The notes: generated by a model not told the origin, from the letters alone. Positions 35,319 through 44,837 are shown, counted from the first letter of the stretch. The stretch: DNA of 64,000 bases from Nocardiopsis gilva YIM 90087 (GCF_002263495.1 NZ_CP022753.1:1674001-1738000), one strand, 5' to 3'. Numbers and translations: made by a program.

Positions 35319-35927
35319 ATGACTTCCGCCCGTGAGCACGCGACCCCCGATGGCGCGAACGGATCCGTCGGTGTCCGGGACCGTCTTCTCGACTCCGCCT
35401 ACGCGGTGATCCTGGCCGGACGGTGGGGGCGGCTGCGCATGGCCGACATCGCGAGCCGCGCCGGGGTGTCGCGGCAGACGCTGTACAACGAGTTCGGCAG
35501 CAAGGAAGGCCTGCTGCAGGCGGTCGTGGTGCGGGAGGCGGAGAGCTTCCTGGACGGTGTCATGGCCATTTTCGCCAGTCATCGCAGCGACCCGGTACAG
35601 GCGGTGGGCGAGGCCACCCGCTGGACACTGGTCTCGTCGGCGGAAAACCCGCTGCTGCGCGCGATCATCACCGGCGACGACGAACTGCTGCCCGTTCTCA
35701 CGACGCGCGCGGAACCGCTGCATGTGGCACTGGGCGAGCGCATGCGAGCGTTCATGGCCGAGAGCTGGCCGTCGCTCGGCGACCGGGGCAACGACATCGT
35801 CGAGGTCTCGCTGCGACTCACGCTCTCCTACGTACTCCTCCCCACCGACCCTGACCAGGCCGCGCGACGCGTTGAGCTGGTGGTTCGCAGCCTGCTCGCC
35901 ACTACCCGGGAGACGGCCTCCTCCTGA
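35319..35927 (+). CDS. TetR-family regulator
   Basis: 202 residues. N-terminal helix-turn-helix: RLRMADIASRAGVSRQTLYN followed by EFGSKEGLLQAVV. The C-terminal ligand domain is all-helical (DPVQAVGEATRWTLVSSAEN). Divergent from the phosphatase gene with about 95 bases between. Target and ligand unknown. Start: ATG at 35319. Confidence 0.9.
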   Translation: MTSAREHATPDGANGSVGVRDRLLDSAYAVILAGRWGRLRMADIASRAGVSRQTLYNEFGSKEGLLQAVVVREAESFLDGVMAIFASHRSDPVQAVGEATRWTLVSSAENPLLRAIITGDDELLPVLTTRAEPLHVALGERMRAFMAESWPSLGDRGNDIVEVSLRLTLSYVLLPTDPDQAARRVELVVRSLLATTRETASS

Positions 35928-36008
35928 TCAACCGGTGAAACGGGCGGTCTCGGAGATGTCCGCGTTCGAAGTGGTGACGCTTGGGCCGGGCTCTGCTTCG
36001 ATGGGGAT

Positions 36009-36665
36009 ATGTCTGAAGGAGAACCACTCCGGCTGGTGCGCCTCTTGAGCGCTCCGGAACGGCTGCGGGTCTTCTCCGCCCTGGTGCTGGGGGCCACGGG
36101 CAGCACGGAGATCGCCGACCACGCGGGCGTCCCGGAACCGGACGCGGTACGCGCCCTGACCGAACTCGAACAGGGCGGCCTCGTCGGGCGCGATGGAAAC
36201 GACTGGTTCGCCCGCACGGAGGAACTGCGCAACGTTGTAGCGGCGACCACGACGACCGCTGCGGCATCTATGGCCTCAACAGCCTCGGCACCCTTCGCCA
36301 CCGCATCGGCTCCACGAGCCACGCCCACCGCACCGGCCCCGTCCGCGCCGGCACTCGGGGCGCATTCGACCCCACCAGACCCACCCATCCCCTGCGGCCG
36401 GGAAGAGGCCGCGATCTTCCGCGCCTTCACCCGCGACGGCCGCATCCTGGCCATGCCGATCCAACGCTCCAAGCGCCTGGTCCTGCTCGACTACGTCGCC
36501 CGCACCTTCGAACCCGGCGTTCGGTACACAGAGTCAGAGGTCAACGCGGTCCTCCGCACCTTCTATGGCGACCACGCCCTGCTGCGCCGCTACCTCGTCG
36601 ACGAGGGATTCCTGGACCGCGACACGACCCACTACTGGCGCTGCGGGGGAACCGTCGAGGTGTGA
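36009..36665 (+). CDS. DUF2087 protein with N-terminal winged helix
   Basis: 218 residues. An ArsR-like winged helix (LLSAPERLRVFSALVLG, then ALTELEQGGLVGRDGN) is joined by an Ala/Thr/Pro-rich linker of about 50 residues to DUF2087 (DGRILAMPIQRSKRLVLLDY, YTESEVNAVLRTFYGDHALL, GFLDRDTTHYWRCG). Probably a transcription regulator; the ligand is unknown. The start lacks a clear ribosome site. Confidence 0.85.
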   Translation: MSEGEPLRLVRLLSAPERLRVFSALVLGATGSTEIADHAGVPEPDAVRALTELEQGGLVGRDGNDWFARTEELRNVVAATTTTAAASMASTASAPFATASAPRATPTAPAPSAPALGAHSTPPDPPIPCGREEAAIFRAFTRDGRILAMPIQRSKRLVLLDYVARTFEPGVRYTESEVNAVLRTFYGDHALLRRYLVDEGFLDRDTTHYWRCGGTVEV

Positions 36666-36769
36666 GGCTGCGCCGCTATGCGTGGCAGGTATGTGGCGCG
36701 GGCATGCGGCCCATGGGCTGCAGGCGCGGCAGGGGCGGCACTGAGTCTGACGGACCGTTTGGGGAGGTC

Positions 36770-37600
36770 TGCTGTGCGGCCTTGTCGGCGTGTGGCTGAT
36801 CCGGTGTTCAGTGGGAAAAGCGGCACCGACGGTGGGGGTTGGGGCGGGGTCTCCTTATAGCTCCTGGTGGGGTGGGGCCGGGGAAACGGTGGCGGCCTGC
36901 TCTCCACACTCCGCCCGGGCCGGGCCTCGATGGCGGCGCCGGTGGCGGTGGCGGTGGGGGCTGGGGGCGCCGGTCCTCGTCCGAGTGGGGGCCGGGCGGC
37001 CCTAAGGCGGGTAAGGCGCTGTCCGGAATCCGTTTTCGCGATGATCATGGCCCGTGACCCGGTTATGTCCGTTTTGTCGGAAGAATTGCCATGATCATCG
37101 GTGGAAGGAGCTCCGGGGTCCCGTATGGCGGAAGTGTTCTCAGGTCCAGCGGAACACCGGGATTCCGGCCCGCCCGCTACTGGCGTTTCACCACCGCACT
37201 CACCCGCCTCTCTGTTGATCTCGGGGATATCGACGGAATTCCCGCCAAAATTCCGTCGATATCCCCGAGATCAACAGAGGGCAGGGGCGGAGAGCGCTTT
37301 CCGGACTCGGCGCCAGGCCCGGCCGCCGCACCCCGAAGACGACAGGGGCGCCCAACCCCCACCCCTCGTCGGTGCCGCCCCCGTTACGGCCCCCGAACTT
37401 TCCGACGGCGAATGCCCCCGACGTTGGCCCAACCCCGTCCCGCTCGTCAGGGGAACGGTGCCCCCGACCCCCACCGGCCTTCGCTGCCGCCTTTCCGGCC
37501 CGACCTTGATGGAGACCGGCGCCCCCAGCCCCCACCGCCATCGGCGCCGCCGACGAGGCCCAGCCCGGATGGTGTGCTGAGAGCAGGCCGCCGCGACAGC
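36770..37600. repeat. Second complex inverted-repeat element
   Basis: Fills the gap between the DUF2087 and DUF397 genes. Its left end (GCGGCCTTGTCGGCG, then AAAAGCGGCACCGACGGTGG) resembles the arm at 19068. Left part 36890-36985 is inverted at about 37490-37592. Inside are the damaged ATGATCAT palindrome (37039-37100) and a 31-bp stem palindrome (37210-37279). Sequence following the ATGATCAT block matches that at 19413 onward in many positions. No gene was found. Confidence 0.75.
37210..37279. repeat. Perfect 31-bp inverted repeat with 8-base loop
   Basis: Arms 37210-37240 and 37249-37279 are exact reverse complements. The arm begins CTCTGTTGATCTCGGGGATA, sharing GTTGATCTCGG with the repeat at 4385-4458. 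Confidence 0.93.
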
Positions 37601-37621
37601 GGAAGCCTGCTATCCGTGGAC

Positions 37622-37819
37622 TCAGAGTCTGCTGGCCTTCACGGCGCTGACAAGCGCGGTCCACTCGCGTCCAGAGAGCGAAAGGTGGCCCTTCTCTGGG
37701 TGCTTGGAGTCGCGTACGGCGGCACCGTCAGGGAGGTCTGCGACTTCGACGCAGTTGTTAGTTTTCGAGTAGCTGGATGTTTGGAATACCAGCTCTCCGG
37801 GATGAGCTGTCGGGTTCAT
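37622..37819 (-). CDS. DUF397 protein
   Basis: 65 residues. FQTSSYSKTNNCVEVADLPD, AAVRDSKHPEKG and SLSGREWTALVSAVKA are the DUF397 pattern. These small proteins pair with an XRE regulator in streptomycete developmental modules (BldB/WhiJ type). Overlaps the XRE stop by 4 bases (ATGA). Confidence 0.9.
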   Translation of the reverse strand: MNPTAHPGELVFQTSSYSKTNNCVEVADLPDGAAVRDSKHPEKGHLSLSGREWTALVSAVKASRL

Positions 37820-38664
37820 CGTTTCCTCTTGACGAGCATGTTCTTCAGGTAGGCAAGCGAACGCTCTGGTTTCATGGCCGCAACCTGGATGTGCAGAAAG
37901 AGTTTGCGATAGCGCTCGATCTCGCCCGCCTCTTCCAGGTAGATGCCATCTGTGTTGGTCTCTAGGTAGACGACCGGGCTGGCGTCCTCATCGAAGTCCA
38001 AGAGGACGAAGGGCCCATCTACCCCGGCATGAAGACCGGCGTCGATCGCTAGGACCTGAATCGTCACCGAGTTAGAAGTGTCGTCCGCGACGTCGATCAG
38101 GTGCTGAACCTGGCTGGCCATGAGGTCGCCGCTTCCAAGCCGCAGAAGGGCAGCTTCGTCGATGACCGCCCACAGTTCCGGTTGATCGGGCGAGGAGAGG
38201 ATCTCCTGCCGCTTCAGGCGTGCGTCGACGACGCGTTGGATGTCTTCCTCGCTGTAGATCAGCGTGGCTTTGGTGATCGCGGTGATGTATTCCGGGGTCT
38301 GGAGCAGGCCTGGAATAAGCGTGGCCTCGTAAGTGCCGATCTTGCTGGCAGCGGCTTCGAAGCCTGGGAAGCGCCCTGTGAATACGTCGTCATAGCGAGT
38401 CCACCAGCCGGTCTCGCGGGCTTGGCGCGTGAGAGTGAATATTGCTTCTCGCTCGCGTTCGTTGGTGACGTCGTAGAGGTCCAGCAGCGCCTTGATGTCA
38501 GTGATCAGCGGCTTCTTGCGGCGTCCGGTCTCGATGTGGCCGAGGCGTGCACGTGACCATTCAAGGCGTTCGGCTGCCTGCTCCACAGTCATGCCAGCAG
38601 TGTTCCGAAGCCGACGCAGCTCGTTCGAGAGCTGGCGACGCTTGATTGTCGGGCTGTCTGGCAT
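37816..38664 (-). CDS. XRE regulator with DUF5753
   Basis: 282 residues. Helix-turn-helix near residues 15-70 (AGMTVEQAAERLEWSRARLG and IETGRRKKPL), then DUF5753 (YEATLIPGLLQTPEYITAIT, WAVIDEAALLRL, FVLLDFDEDASPVVYLET). Start: ATG with GGGAGGGGG 7 bases upstream; an in-frame start at 38721 is less likely. Operon with DUF397. The base composition is less GC-rich than neighbours. Confidence 0.9.
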   Translation of the reverse strand: MPDSPTIKRRQLSNELRRLRNTAGMTVEQAAERLEWSRARLGHIETGRRKKPLITDIKALLDLYDVTNEREREAIFTLTRQARETGWWTRYDDVFTGRFPGFEAAASKIGTYEATLIPGLLQTPEYITAITKATLIYSEEDIQRVVDARLKRQEILSSPDQPELWAVIDEAALLRLGSGDLMASQVQHLIDVADDTSNSVTIQVLAIDAGLHAGVDGPFVLLDFDEDASPVVYLETNTDGIYLEEAGEIERYRKLFLHIQVAAMKPERSLAYLKNMLVKRKR

Positions 38665-38853
38665 GGCGACCCCCTCCCCGTGAGCTGGCTCATCGTATCG
38701 GGGCAACCCAGAATTGGACATTTCACCCTCTACATCTACCAGATTACGTTCAATCAGTTGAAAATGTAGCTGCTACGTTCCATACTCGGGTATGCCTTAA
38801 CCGCAGCCGGGTGTCTGGCCCCGGCCCTAGACCCCCTTACGGGAGGGGTTCCT
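38665..38853. promoter_or_regulatory. Divergent promoter region of the XRE/DUF397 module
   Basis: 189 relatively AT-rich bases between the divergent XRE and membrane-protein genes. It contains GTAGCTGCTAC (a short inverted repeat) and several TTGAA/TTCAA motifs, so it is a likely site of XRE autoregulation; exact boxes are not assigned. Confidence 0.4.
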
Positions 38854-39309
38854 ATGCATCTGCTCTTCCTGTCCCTGATCCCGTTAACTCTGCTGGCTGG
38901 GGCTTTGCTGCCCTCGCGTCACATTCAGCGGAATCGCCACGCCGCCCCGTCCCGGCAGCAGTGCCGACTGGCCGCGCTGATCCCGATGCCACCGGCGCCG
39001 CTGCCGTGGGAAACAGCAACCGAACCTCCGCCCCGTCGGGTTCGCGTCCCACGCCCGGCCGGTGTCTCACGGGCTCGCCCCTACGCGCCTCGGCCGCGCG
39101 TGCCTGACTACATCGACTTCTGCCGGGTCGCTCTCCGGCATGAAGCCGATTGGGAGATCACCTACGACAAGAGCGAGGACAAGCCCTTCCAAGCCCGGCA
39201 CCGTGTCCACCACGACCTCGTGATCACGTGCGCCGACCTCACCGTCTTCGACACCGCGCTCGCCAACGCCCGCACGCCCGCCCCCGCCCTGAACGGGACG
39301 CGGCAATGA
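38854..39309 (+). CDS. Small membrane-anchored or secreted protein
   Basis: 151 residues. MHLLFLSLIPLTLLAGALL is a membrane segment or signal, followed by a Pro/Arg-rich linker (residues 30-80) and DYIDFCRVALRHEADWEITY, then FQARHRVHHDLVITCADLTV. No family recognised. Start: ATG with GGGAGGGG upstream. Next gene overlaps by 4 bases. Confidence 0.65.
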   Translation: MHLLFLSLIPLTLLAGALLPSRHIQRNRHAAPSRQQCRLAALIPMPPAPLPWETATEPPPRRVRVPRPAGVSRARPYAPRPRVPDYIDFCRVALRHEADWEITYDKSEDKPFQARHRVHHDLVITCADLTVFDTALANARTPAPALNGTRQ

Positions 39310-39626
39310 GTACCGACGTGAAGGTGACCAGCACGGTTCGCCTCGTCGAGCTGGAAAAGCTCGATCCCACAGACATCGAGCTCGAAGAAGGTGTGTACGC
39401 GGGGGAGTGGATCCTGCATCTCAGCCCCCAGGTCCGCATCTACCTGCAGACTCTGGGCGGCAACTCCGACATGGCCGTCGTCAACGCGCTGATCGCCATG
39501 CTGCGTGAAGTGCGCGCCGAGATCCTGTCGCACGACAACGGCAACCGGCGCGAGTCCCGCGCGCGCATTGCCGCAACGCTGCCCACCGAGGGCGACGCCG
39601 CCGGACCCACGACGCAGAGCACGTGA
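39306..39626 (+). CDS. Small hypothetical protein
   Basis: 106 residues: TSTVRLVELEKLDPTDIELE, then GEWILHLSPQVRIYLQTLGG and AVVNALIAMLREVRAEIL. No family recognised. Coupled to the upstream gene by ATGA. Both are divergent from the XRE/DUF397 pair, so may belong to that module. Confidence 0.65.
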   Translation: MSTDVKVTSTVRLVELEKLDPTDIELEEGVYAGEWILHLSPQVRIYLQTLGGNSDMAVVNALIAMLREVRAEILSHDNGNRRESRARIAATLPTEGDAAGPTTQST

Positions 39627-39733
39627 GCCAGGCGACTCATACAAACCGTGCCGGACAGGGGTGCCGTGCACCCGTACCTCGTCCGGCTGTCCCGGCCGCG
39701 CCCTGCCGGAGGGGGACAGGGCAGCCGCCACAA

Positions 39734-39778
39734 CGTGCCCGGAGGGAACTGTCCGCCCCTCCGGGCACGCCTTTGTTT
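39734..39778 (+). terminator. Terminator after the two small genes
   Basis: CGTGCCCGGAGGG pairs with CCCTCCGGGCACG, loop of 10 bases, followed by CCTTTGTTT. Confidence 0.85.
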
Positions 39779-39799
39779 CATCGTCGGAGTCGCCCAGCG

Positions 39800-40567
39800 T
39801 CACTCCTGTTCAGCGGAGCCAGCAGGGGCGTCGGCGCCGATGGCTGCTGCCGCTTCGGCCACCAGCGCCCGGATGGCCTCCTCGGCCTTGGCCTTGTCGA
39901 TGCCGAGTCTGCTGAGCAGGCCGGCGCCGTCCTCGACCTCCAGCAGACCCAGCAGGATGTGCTCGGTGCCGATGTAGTTGTGCCCCAGGCGCAGCGCCTC
40001 GCGGAAGGTGAGCTCAAGGGCCTTCTTCGCCTGGGCATCGAACGGGACGAGGCCGGGCACCTCATCGGCCGCCGGAGGCAGCGCAGCGGTCGCGGCCTCC
40101 CGGACCGCGTCCAATGCCACGTTCTGCTCGGTGATCGCCCGCGCCGCCAGTCCTTCGGGCTCGGTCAGCAGGCCCAACACCAGGTGTTCGGGCTGGATCT
40201 CGGTGTTGCCCGCCGCCTGGGCCTCGTTCTGCGACGCCATGACGACCTTCCGGGCGCGCGGAGTGAAGCGGCGGAACCCCTCCTCGGGATTGAGGTCCGA
40301 TGGGCCGACAGGCTCCTTCGGCACGAACCGCTTCTGCGCCGCCTGCTTGCTCACCCCCATACTCCGCCCGATCTCCGTCCACGACGCCCCCGAGCGCCGC
40401 GCCTGGTCGACGAAGTGCCCGATGAGGTGGTCGGCGATGTCCCCGAGGTGATCCGCGGCCACAACCGCATCGGAGAGCTGTTCCAGCGGGTCGGAGCGGA
40501 CCCCCTTGATCATCTCGATCAGTTCGTCGAGCCGGACCGGATTCGTCTTGTGTGCGCGTTCATCCAT
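39800..40567 (-). CDS. HTH plus double Clp N-domain protein
   Basis: 255 residues. The N-terminal 85 residues include a helix-turn-helix (ASWTEIGRSMGVSKQAAQKR). Then two Clp_N-type repeats: FTPRARKVVMASQNEAQAAG with EIQPEHLVLGLL, and LELTFREALRLGHNYIGTEH with ILLGLLEVEDGAG. No ATPase domain follows, so it is not a ClpC. It is likely a regulator that senses Clp substrates or adaptors. The start codon lies inside a palindrome that also covers the -10 box (see 40566-40603), which suggests autorepression. Confidence 0.88.
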   Translation of the reverse strand: MDERAHKTNPVRLDELIEMIKGVRSDPLEQLSDAVVAADHLGDIADHLIGHFVDQARRSGASWTEIGRSMGVSKQAAQKRFVPKEPVGPSDLNPEEGFRRFTPRARKVVMASQNEAQAAGNTEIQPEHLVLGLLTEPEGLAARAITEQNVALDAVREAATAALPPAADEVPGLVPFDAQAKKALELTFREALRLGHNYIGTEHILLGLLEVEDGAGLLSRLGIDKAKAEEAIRALVAEAAAAIGADAPAGSAEQE

Positions 40568-40603
40568 GCGTCAACGGTAGGTTGACGCATGTGCAGGCGT
40601 CAA
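40566..40603 (-). promoter_or_regulatory. Leaderless promoter with 25-bp palindromic operator
   Basis: On the minus strand TTGACG (40598-40603), 18 bases, TACCGT (40574-40579), then the ATG 7 bases on, so the RNA should start at the start codon. ATGCGTCAAC and GTTGACGCAT (40566-40590, 5-base spacer) form a perfect palindrome over the -10 and start codon. A further half-site GCGTCAAC covers the -35. Confidence 0.7.
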
Positions 40604-40667
40604 CCCCGGATTGACGATTTCTGGTTGTGGGTCGGGGGCGTTGCCCGACGGATCCCTCAGGGGATCG

Positions 40668-41672
40668 TCACGCGGGTTGCGACGCGCTGTCGTCGCCCTC
40701 GCGACTGCTGAGCAGGCGCCGCAGGGACATGACGCGGGCGGGATCGAGCCTGCCCTCGGCCAGCCAGCGGTCCAGCGCGCAGTCCGGGGTGCCGTCGGTG
40801 TGCGTGCAGCCGGGCGGGCATTCCACCACGGCCTCGTCCATGTCGGGGAAGCCCGCCACCACGTCATCGGGGCTGACGTGCGCGAGACCGAAGCTGCGCA
40901 CGCCCGGGGTGTCGATGATCCAGCCGCCGTCGATCGGCAGTGCCACCGCCGACGTCGACGTGTGGCGGCCGCGCCCCGTCACGGGATTGACGTGCCCGAC
41001 CGCACGCTCGGCGTCGGGGAGGAGCCGGTTCACCAGGGTGGACTTGCCCACGCCCGAGGAGCCCACCAACACACTCGTCCGGCCGGTCAGGTAGCTCCGG
41101 ATCTCATCGAGGTCGCCGTCGATGCTCGTCACGACGTAGGGCAGGTCAAGCGATGAATAGATCTCCAGGATGTCGTCCGGAGCCGTGAGGTCGGACTTGG
41201 TCAGGCACAGCAGCGGCTCCAGCCCGGCGTCGTATGCGGCCACCAGGCAGCGGTCGATGAAACGCGGCTGCGGCTGCGGGTCGGCCAGAGCGCAGACGAT
41301 GACCAGCTGATCGGCGTTGGCGACGATGATGCGCTCGACCGGATCGGTGTCATCGGCGGTTCGGCGCAGCACGGATCGGCGCTCCTCGACCCGGACCACA
41401 CGCGCCAGCGTGTCGGGTCGGCCGGACAGATCCCCGACGAGCGCCACCTGGTCGCCGACGACGATGCTGCCCCGCCCCAGCTCGCGCGCCTTCATCGCGA
41501 CGATGGGCTGGCCGTCGACCAGGCAGCGGTAGCGACCGCGGTCGACCGCGATCACGAAGCCTCGGCTGGCGTTCTCATGCTTGGGCCGTTTGCGGGTGCG
41601 CGGGCGCGACCCGCCGCGGGCGCGGACTCGGACGTCGTCCTCGTCGATGTAGCCTCTGCCGCCGCTGCTCAC
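40668..41672 (-). CDS. rsgA: Ribosome small-subunit GTPase RsgA
   Basis: 334 residues with circularly permuted GTPase motifs: LCLTKSDL (G4), [15 protein letters not shown] (G1), GRGRHTS (G2) and [10 protein letters not shown] (G3). The zinc site [16 protein letters not shown] follows. RsgA acts in late 30S maturation. Start: GTG at 41672 overlapping the aroA stop by 4 bases (GTGA), so it is coupled to aroA. The same frame continues upstream through aroA, out of phase with that gene, and is not coding there. Confidence 0.93.
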   Translation of the reverse strand: MSSGGRGYIDEDDVRVRARGGSRPRTRKRPKHENASRGFVIAVDRGRYRCLVDGQPIVAMKARELGRGSIVVGDQVALVGDLSGRPDTLARVVRVEERRSVLRRTADDTDPVERIIVANADQLVIVCALADPQPQPRFIDRCLVAAYDAGLEPLLCLTKSDLTAPDDILEIYSSLDLPYVVTSIDGDLDEIRSYLTGRTSVLVGSSGVGKSTLVNRLLPDAERAVGHVNPVTGRGRHTSTSAVALPIDGGWIIDTPGVRSFGLAHVSPDDVVAGFPDMDEAVVECPPGCTHTDGTPDCALDRWLAEGRLDPARVMSLRRLLSSREGDDSASQPA

Positions 41673-42943
41673 GCGGTGACCTCCGACCACAGGCCTGGGA
41701 AGTCCGGCAGTGTCTTGCCCGTTGTGGCGATGTTCTCCACCTCCACCCCGGGCACCGCGAGCCCGATCACGGCACCCGAGGTCGCCATCCGGTGGTCGTC
41801 GTAGCTGCGGAACACGCCGCCGTGCAGCGCGCGCGGCCGGATCACCAGGCCGTCCGGCAGCTCCTCGGCGTCGCCGCCCAGTTCGTTGATCTCGCGCACC
41901 AGCGCCGCGATGCGGTCGGTCTCGTGCCGACGCAGGTGGGCGATGCCGGTGATGCGCGAGGGCGTGGAGGCCAGCGCCGCCACGGCCGCGATCGTCGGGG
42001 TCAGTTCGCCGACCTCGCGCAGGTCGGCGGTGATCCCGTGGATCTCCCCGGTGCCGCGCAGCGTCAGTCCGTCGGCGTCGAACGCGACCTCGCCGCCCAT
42101 GGCGGTGAACAGGTCGCGCAGGGCGTCGCCGGGCTGGGTGGTCTGCTGCGGCCAGCCGCGCACGGTGACTCGGCCACCGGTGACCAGCGCGGCGGCGAGG
42201 AACGGCGCGGCGTTGGACAGGTCGGGCTCGACCACGATCTCGCCCGGCTTGATGGGGCCGGGGGCCACACGCCACACGTCGGGGATGGAGGTGTCGACCT
42301 GCACCCCGGCGGCACGCAGCATCTCCACGGTCATGTCCAGGTGTGGCTGCGAGGGGACGGGATCGCCGATGTGGCGCACCTCCACGCCCTCGTCGAAGCG
42401 GGCGCCGCTGAGCAGTAGCGCCGACACGAACTGGGAGGAGCTGGAGGCATCCAGCGTGACCGATCCGCCGCGCAGGCCGCCCGTCCCGTGAATGACGAGG
42501 GGGAGCGCGCCGCGCCCGCCGTCGTCGATGTCGGCGCCCAGGGACCGCAGGGCGTCCAGTAGCGGACCGACGGGCCGCTCCCGCGCCCGCGGGTCGCCGT
42601 CGAAGTCGATGTCGCCGTCGGCCAGCGCCGCCAGCGGCGGAACGAAGCGCATGACCGTGCCCGCGTTGCCGACGTCCAGCGCCGCGGGACCGCGTGGCGG
42701 AGCGGCCGTGACGGCCCAGTCGTCGCCGTCCTCCACCACACCGATCCCGAGCGCGCGCAGGGCTGCGGCCATGAGGTCGGTGTCGCGGCTGCGCAGTGGA
42801 CGGCGGACGACAACGGGTGTCTCCGCGAGGGCCGCCAGGATCATCGCGCGGTTGGTCATCGACTTGGATCCGGGCAGGCTCACCGTGGCGTCCACGGGGC
42901 CGCGGGCGGTCGGAGCAGGCCAGGTCGGTGCGGAGGTCGGCAT
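41669..42943 (-). CDS. aroA: 5-enolpyruvylshikimate-3-phosphate synthase AroA
   Basis: 424 residues. [64 protein letters not shown] and [19 protein letters not shown] are the shikimate-3-phosphate and PEP sites. Step six of the shikimate pathway. Start: ATG at 42943. Upstream in-frame starts up to 43228 lie in an Arg-rich, non-conserved stretch and are rejected. aroA-rsgA adjacency is also found in mycobacteria. Confidence 0.95.
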   Translation of the reverse strand: MPTSAPTWPAPTARGPVDATVSLPGSKSMTNRAMILAALAETPVVVRRPLRSRDTDLMAAALRALGIGVVEDGDDWAVTAAPPRGPAALDVGNAGTVMRFVPPLAALADGDIDFDGDPRARERPVGPLLDALRSLGADIDDGGRGALPLVIHGTGGLRGGSVTLDASSSSQFVSALLLSGARFDEGVEVRHIGDPVPSQPHLDMTVEMLRAAGVQVDTSIPDVWRVAPGPIKPGEIVVEPDLSNAAPFLAAALVTGGRVTVRGWPQQTTQPGDALRDLFTAMGGEVAFDADGLTLRGTGEIHGITADLREVGELTPTIAAVAALASTPSRITGIAHLRRHETDRIAALVREINELGGDAEELPDGLVIRPRALHGGVFRSYDDHRMATSGAVIGLAVPGVEVENIATTGKTLPDFPGLWSEVTA

Positions 42944-43217
42944 GATCCCCAGGGTAGCCGGGGCCAGTGGCCACACGTGGCCTCCTTGTGCGCCGCGCCG
43001 TGCCCGCCCGTCTGTCGGTCGTGCCGCCGCTCGCGCGCGTGCGCGTGTCGGGACTGACGGCCGACCCCGGTCACTCGATGCCTCACGCCAGCGCTCGGTC
43101 CGGGCCCAACCTGCCGATACAACGGGCGGACGTCCGGAGCGCCGCAACGGGGCCGGGACGTGGCATGCTGGGCCTTGGGATCGAGATCGAACATGTGATC
43201 GCGTCGAAGGGGGAGCA

Positions 43218-43700
43218 ATGGCGGACAAGACCCACCACTACGAGGTCCGCACGCGATGGACCGGGAACACCGGCTCGGGCACCACGCAGTATCGCGGCTT
43301 CGATCGCTCCCACGACATCGAGGCCGAGGGCCGCCCTGTGCTCAAGGGATCGGCCGACGCGGCGTTCCGGGGCGACCCGAGCTGCTGGAACCCGGAGGAT
43401 CTGCTGGTCAGCGCCCTGAGCGAGTGCCACATGCTGTCCTACCTCGCGCTCGCGGTGGCGGCCAAGGTGAATGTTGTGGCCTACGAGGACCGGGCCACCG
43501 GAACCATGGTCACCCGCGCTGACTCCTCCGGCGACTTCTCCGAGGTCACCCTGCACCCCGTTGTCACGGTCGCCGACGAGAGCATGGTCGAGGCGGCCGA
43601 GAAGCTGCACGCGAGGGCCAATCAGGTCTGCTTCATCGCCCGCTCGGTGAACTTCCCGGTCCACCACGAACCTGTCGTCAAGGTCGCTGACGAGGCCTAA
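43218..43700 (+). CDS. OsmC-family peroxide-defence protein
   Basis: 160 residues. Two peroxidatic/resolving Cys are visible: [16 protein letters not shown] and [23 protein letters not shown] is typical of OsmC-like proteins, which reduce organic peroxides. Start: ATG with GGGGGAGC directly upstream. It ends 3 bases from the convergent gene. Confidence 0.88.
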   Translation: MADKTHHYEVRTRWTGNTGSGTTQYRGFDRSHDIEAEGRPVLKGSADAAFRGDPSCWNPEDLLVSALSECHMLSYLALAVAAKVNVVAYEDRATGTMVTRADSSGDFSEVTLHPVVTVADESMVEAAEKLHARANQVCFIARSVNFPVHHEPVVKVADEA

Positions 43701-43703
43701 TGA

Positions 43704-44042
43704 TCAGGCGTCGATCTTGGTCACGAGCCGCTTGAGTAGATCATGCATCTCAACGTGGTTGGCCTTGATCTCTGAGACGGTTTCCCTCAACTCAGCCTGT
43801 CCTGCTTCGAGCTTGGCCTGACCCGCTTCGAGTCTCTCAAGGCGGTCATCGACGCGGTCGAAGCGGGCATCAACCTGGTCGAAGCGTTCCTTGACCTCTC
43901 TCCGGTGCTCGACGAGGCCGTCGGCGATTGAGTTGATGCGGTCATCCACGTTGGACTGGCGATCGGCCAGGGCCTGCTGATCGGCGGCGAGGTTGAGATA
44001 CAGCCGCTCGATCGAGGTGACACGCTGCTCAAGGGTGGGCAT
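43704..44042 (-). CDS. Small coiled-coil protein
   Basis: 112 residues, almost all helical heptads (LNLAADQQALADRQSNVDDR, FDQVDARFDRVDDRLERLEA, GQAKLEAGQAEL). No enzyme motif. It resembles short phasin- or phage-type coiled coils; function unknown. Start: ATG with CGGAGGA upstream. Its base composition is lower in GC than aroA. Confidence 0.7.
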   Translation of the reverse strand: MPTLEQRVTSIERLYLNLAADQQALADRQSNVDDRINSIADGLVEHRREVKERFDQVDARFDRVDDRLERLEAGQAKLEAGQAELRETVSEIKANHVEMHDLLKRLVTKIDA

Positions 44043-44174
44043 GGGTTCCGGTTCCTCCGGGGGCTCTCGGGTCGCTCCCAAGCTTATCCGGCCCACTCTG
44101 TTCACACCCGGTGATTCCGGTATCACTCGGCATCGGACATGGGTGGGACCATCCGGCGAGCCGGCGCGACCACA

Positions 44175-44206
44175 TGGGGGAACGGATTCCCCCACGTGGG
44201 GGAGTC
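44175..44206. promoter_or_regulatory. Overlapping palindromes around CCCCCACGTGGGGG
   Basis: A 22-base near-perfect palindrome (44185-44206, one mismatch) centred on CCCCCACGTGGGGG. The left half can instead pair with TGGGGGA at 44175. It lies 60-90 bases upstream of the gene at 44268, a plausible operator. Confidence 0.45.
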
Positions 44207-44267
44207 GCGTTGGGTAGCGCTCCCCATAGGTTGCGTGCGACAGCGCTTCCGATGGGAGGACCGGGCC

Positions 44268-44837
44268 ATGCACGTGCGCACGCTCGCCGACGACTTCCTG
44301 CCCGCACCGCACTTCGCCGAGCGGCACACGATCGTTATCCCCGTGCCGCCGCGGACCGCATGGGACGCCTATCAGCAGCTCGACGTGGCCGACGTGCTCG
44401 CCAACACTCGGGTGGGGCGACCACTACTGGCTGCCCGGCGCCTGATCGGGCGGCTTCGCAATGGTCGGGTCCACGAGGACATGCCGACGACCTTCATTCC
44501 GCTTGCCCAGGAAGCGCCCTACGAAGAGGTTCAGGGCCTCATCGGCCGGTGGTGGACCTTCGGAGGTGAAGAGAACCGCACCGACGTCATGGACGCGGAC
44601 GGGTTCCTGGCCTTCAGCGAACCGGGCTACGGCAAGGCCGTATTCGGGATGCGGTTCCTCGAAACCAGGTCCGGTGGCACGCAGGTGATCACCGAGACGC
44701 GAGTGGCGTGCACGGACGCGGTCTCGCGCAGGCGGATGGGGCGCTACTGGCTGCTCATCCGCCTGGGCAGCGGGCTCCTGCGTCGCGTGATGCTGCGGGA
44801 GGTCAGGCGTCGGGCGCTGGCACTCGAACGCCGTTGA
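44268..44837 (+). CDS. SRPBCC/START-like hypothetical protein
   Basis: 189 residues. HTIVIPVPPRTAWDAYQQLD fits the first strand and helix of a START/SRPBCC (polyketide-cyclase-like) fold; later GGTQVITETRVACTDAVSRR and a C-terminal helix with LLIRLGSGLLRRVMLREV. Ligand unknown. Start: ATG with GGGAGGA 7 bases upstream. Confidence 0.65.
   Translation: MHVRTLADDFLPAPHFAERHTIVIPVPPRTAWDAYQQLDVADVLANTRVGRPLLAARRLIGRLRNGRVHEDMPTTFIPLAQEAPYEEVQGLIGRWWTFGGEENRTDVMDADGFLAFSEPGYGKAVFGMRFLETRSGGTQVITETRVACTDAVSRRRMGRYWLLIRLGSGLLRRVMLREVRRRALALERR

Noticed and set aside
41673-42974. 768-codon frame continuing from rsgA through aroA
   Set aside because: The upstream part is out of phase with the clear AroA frame and rich in Arg; the GTG at 41672 overlaps the aroA stop as a normal coupled start.
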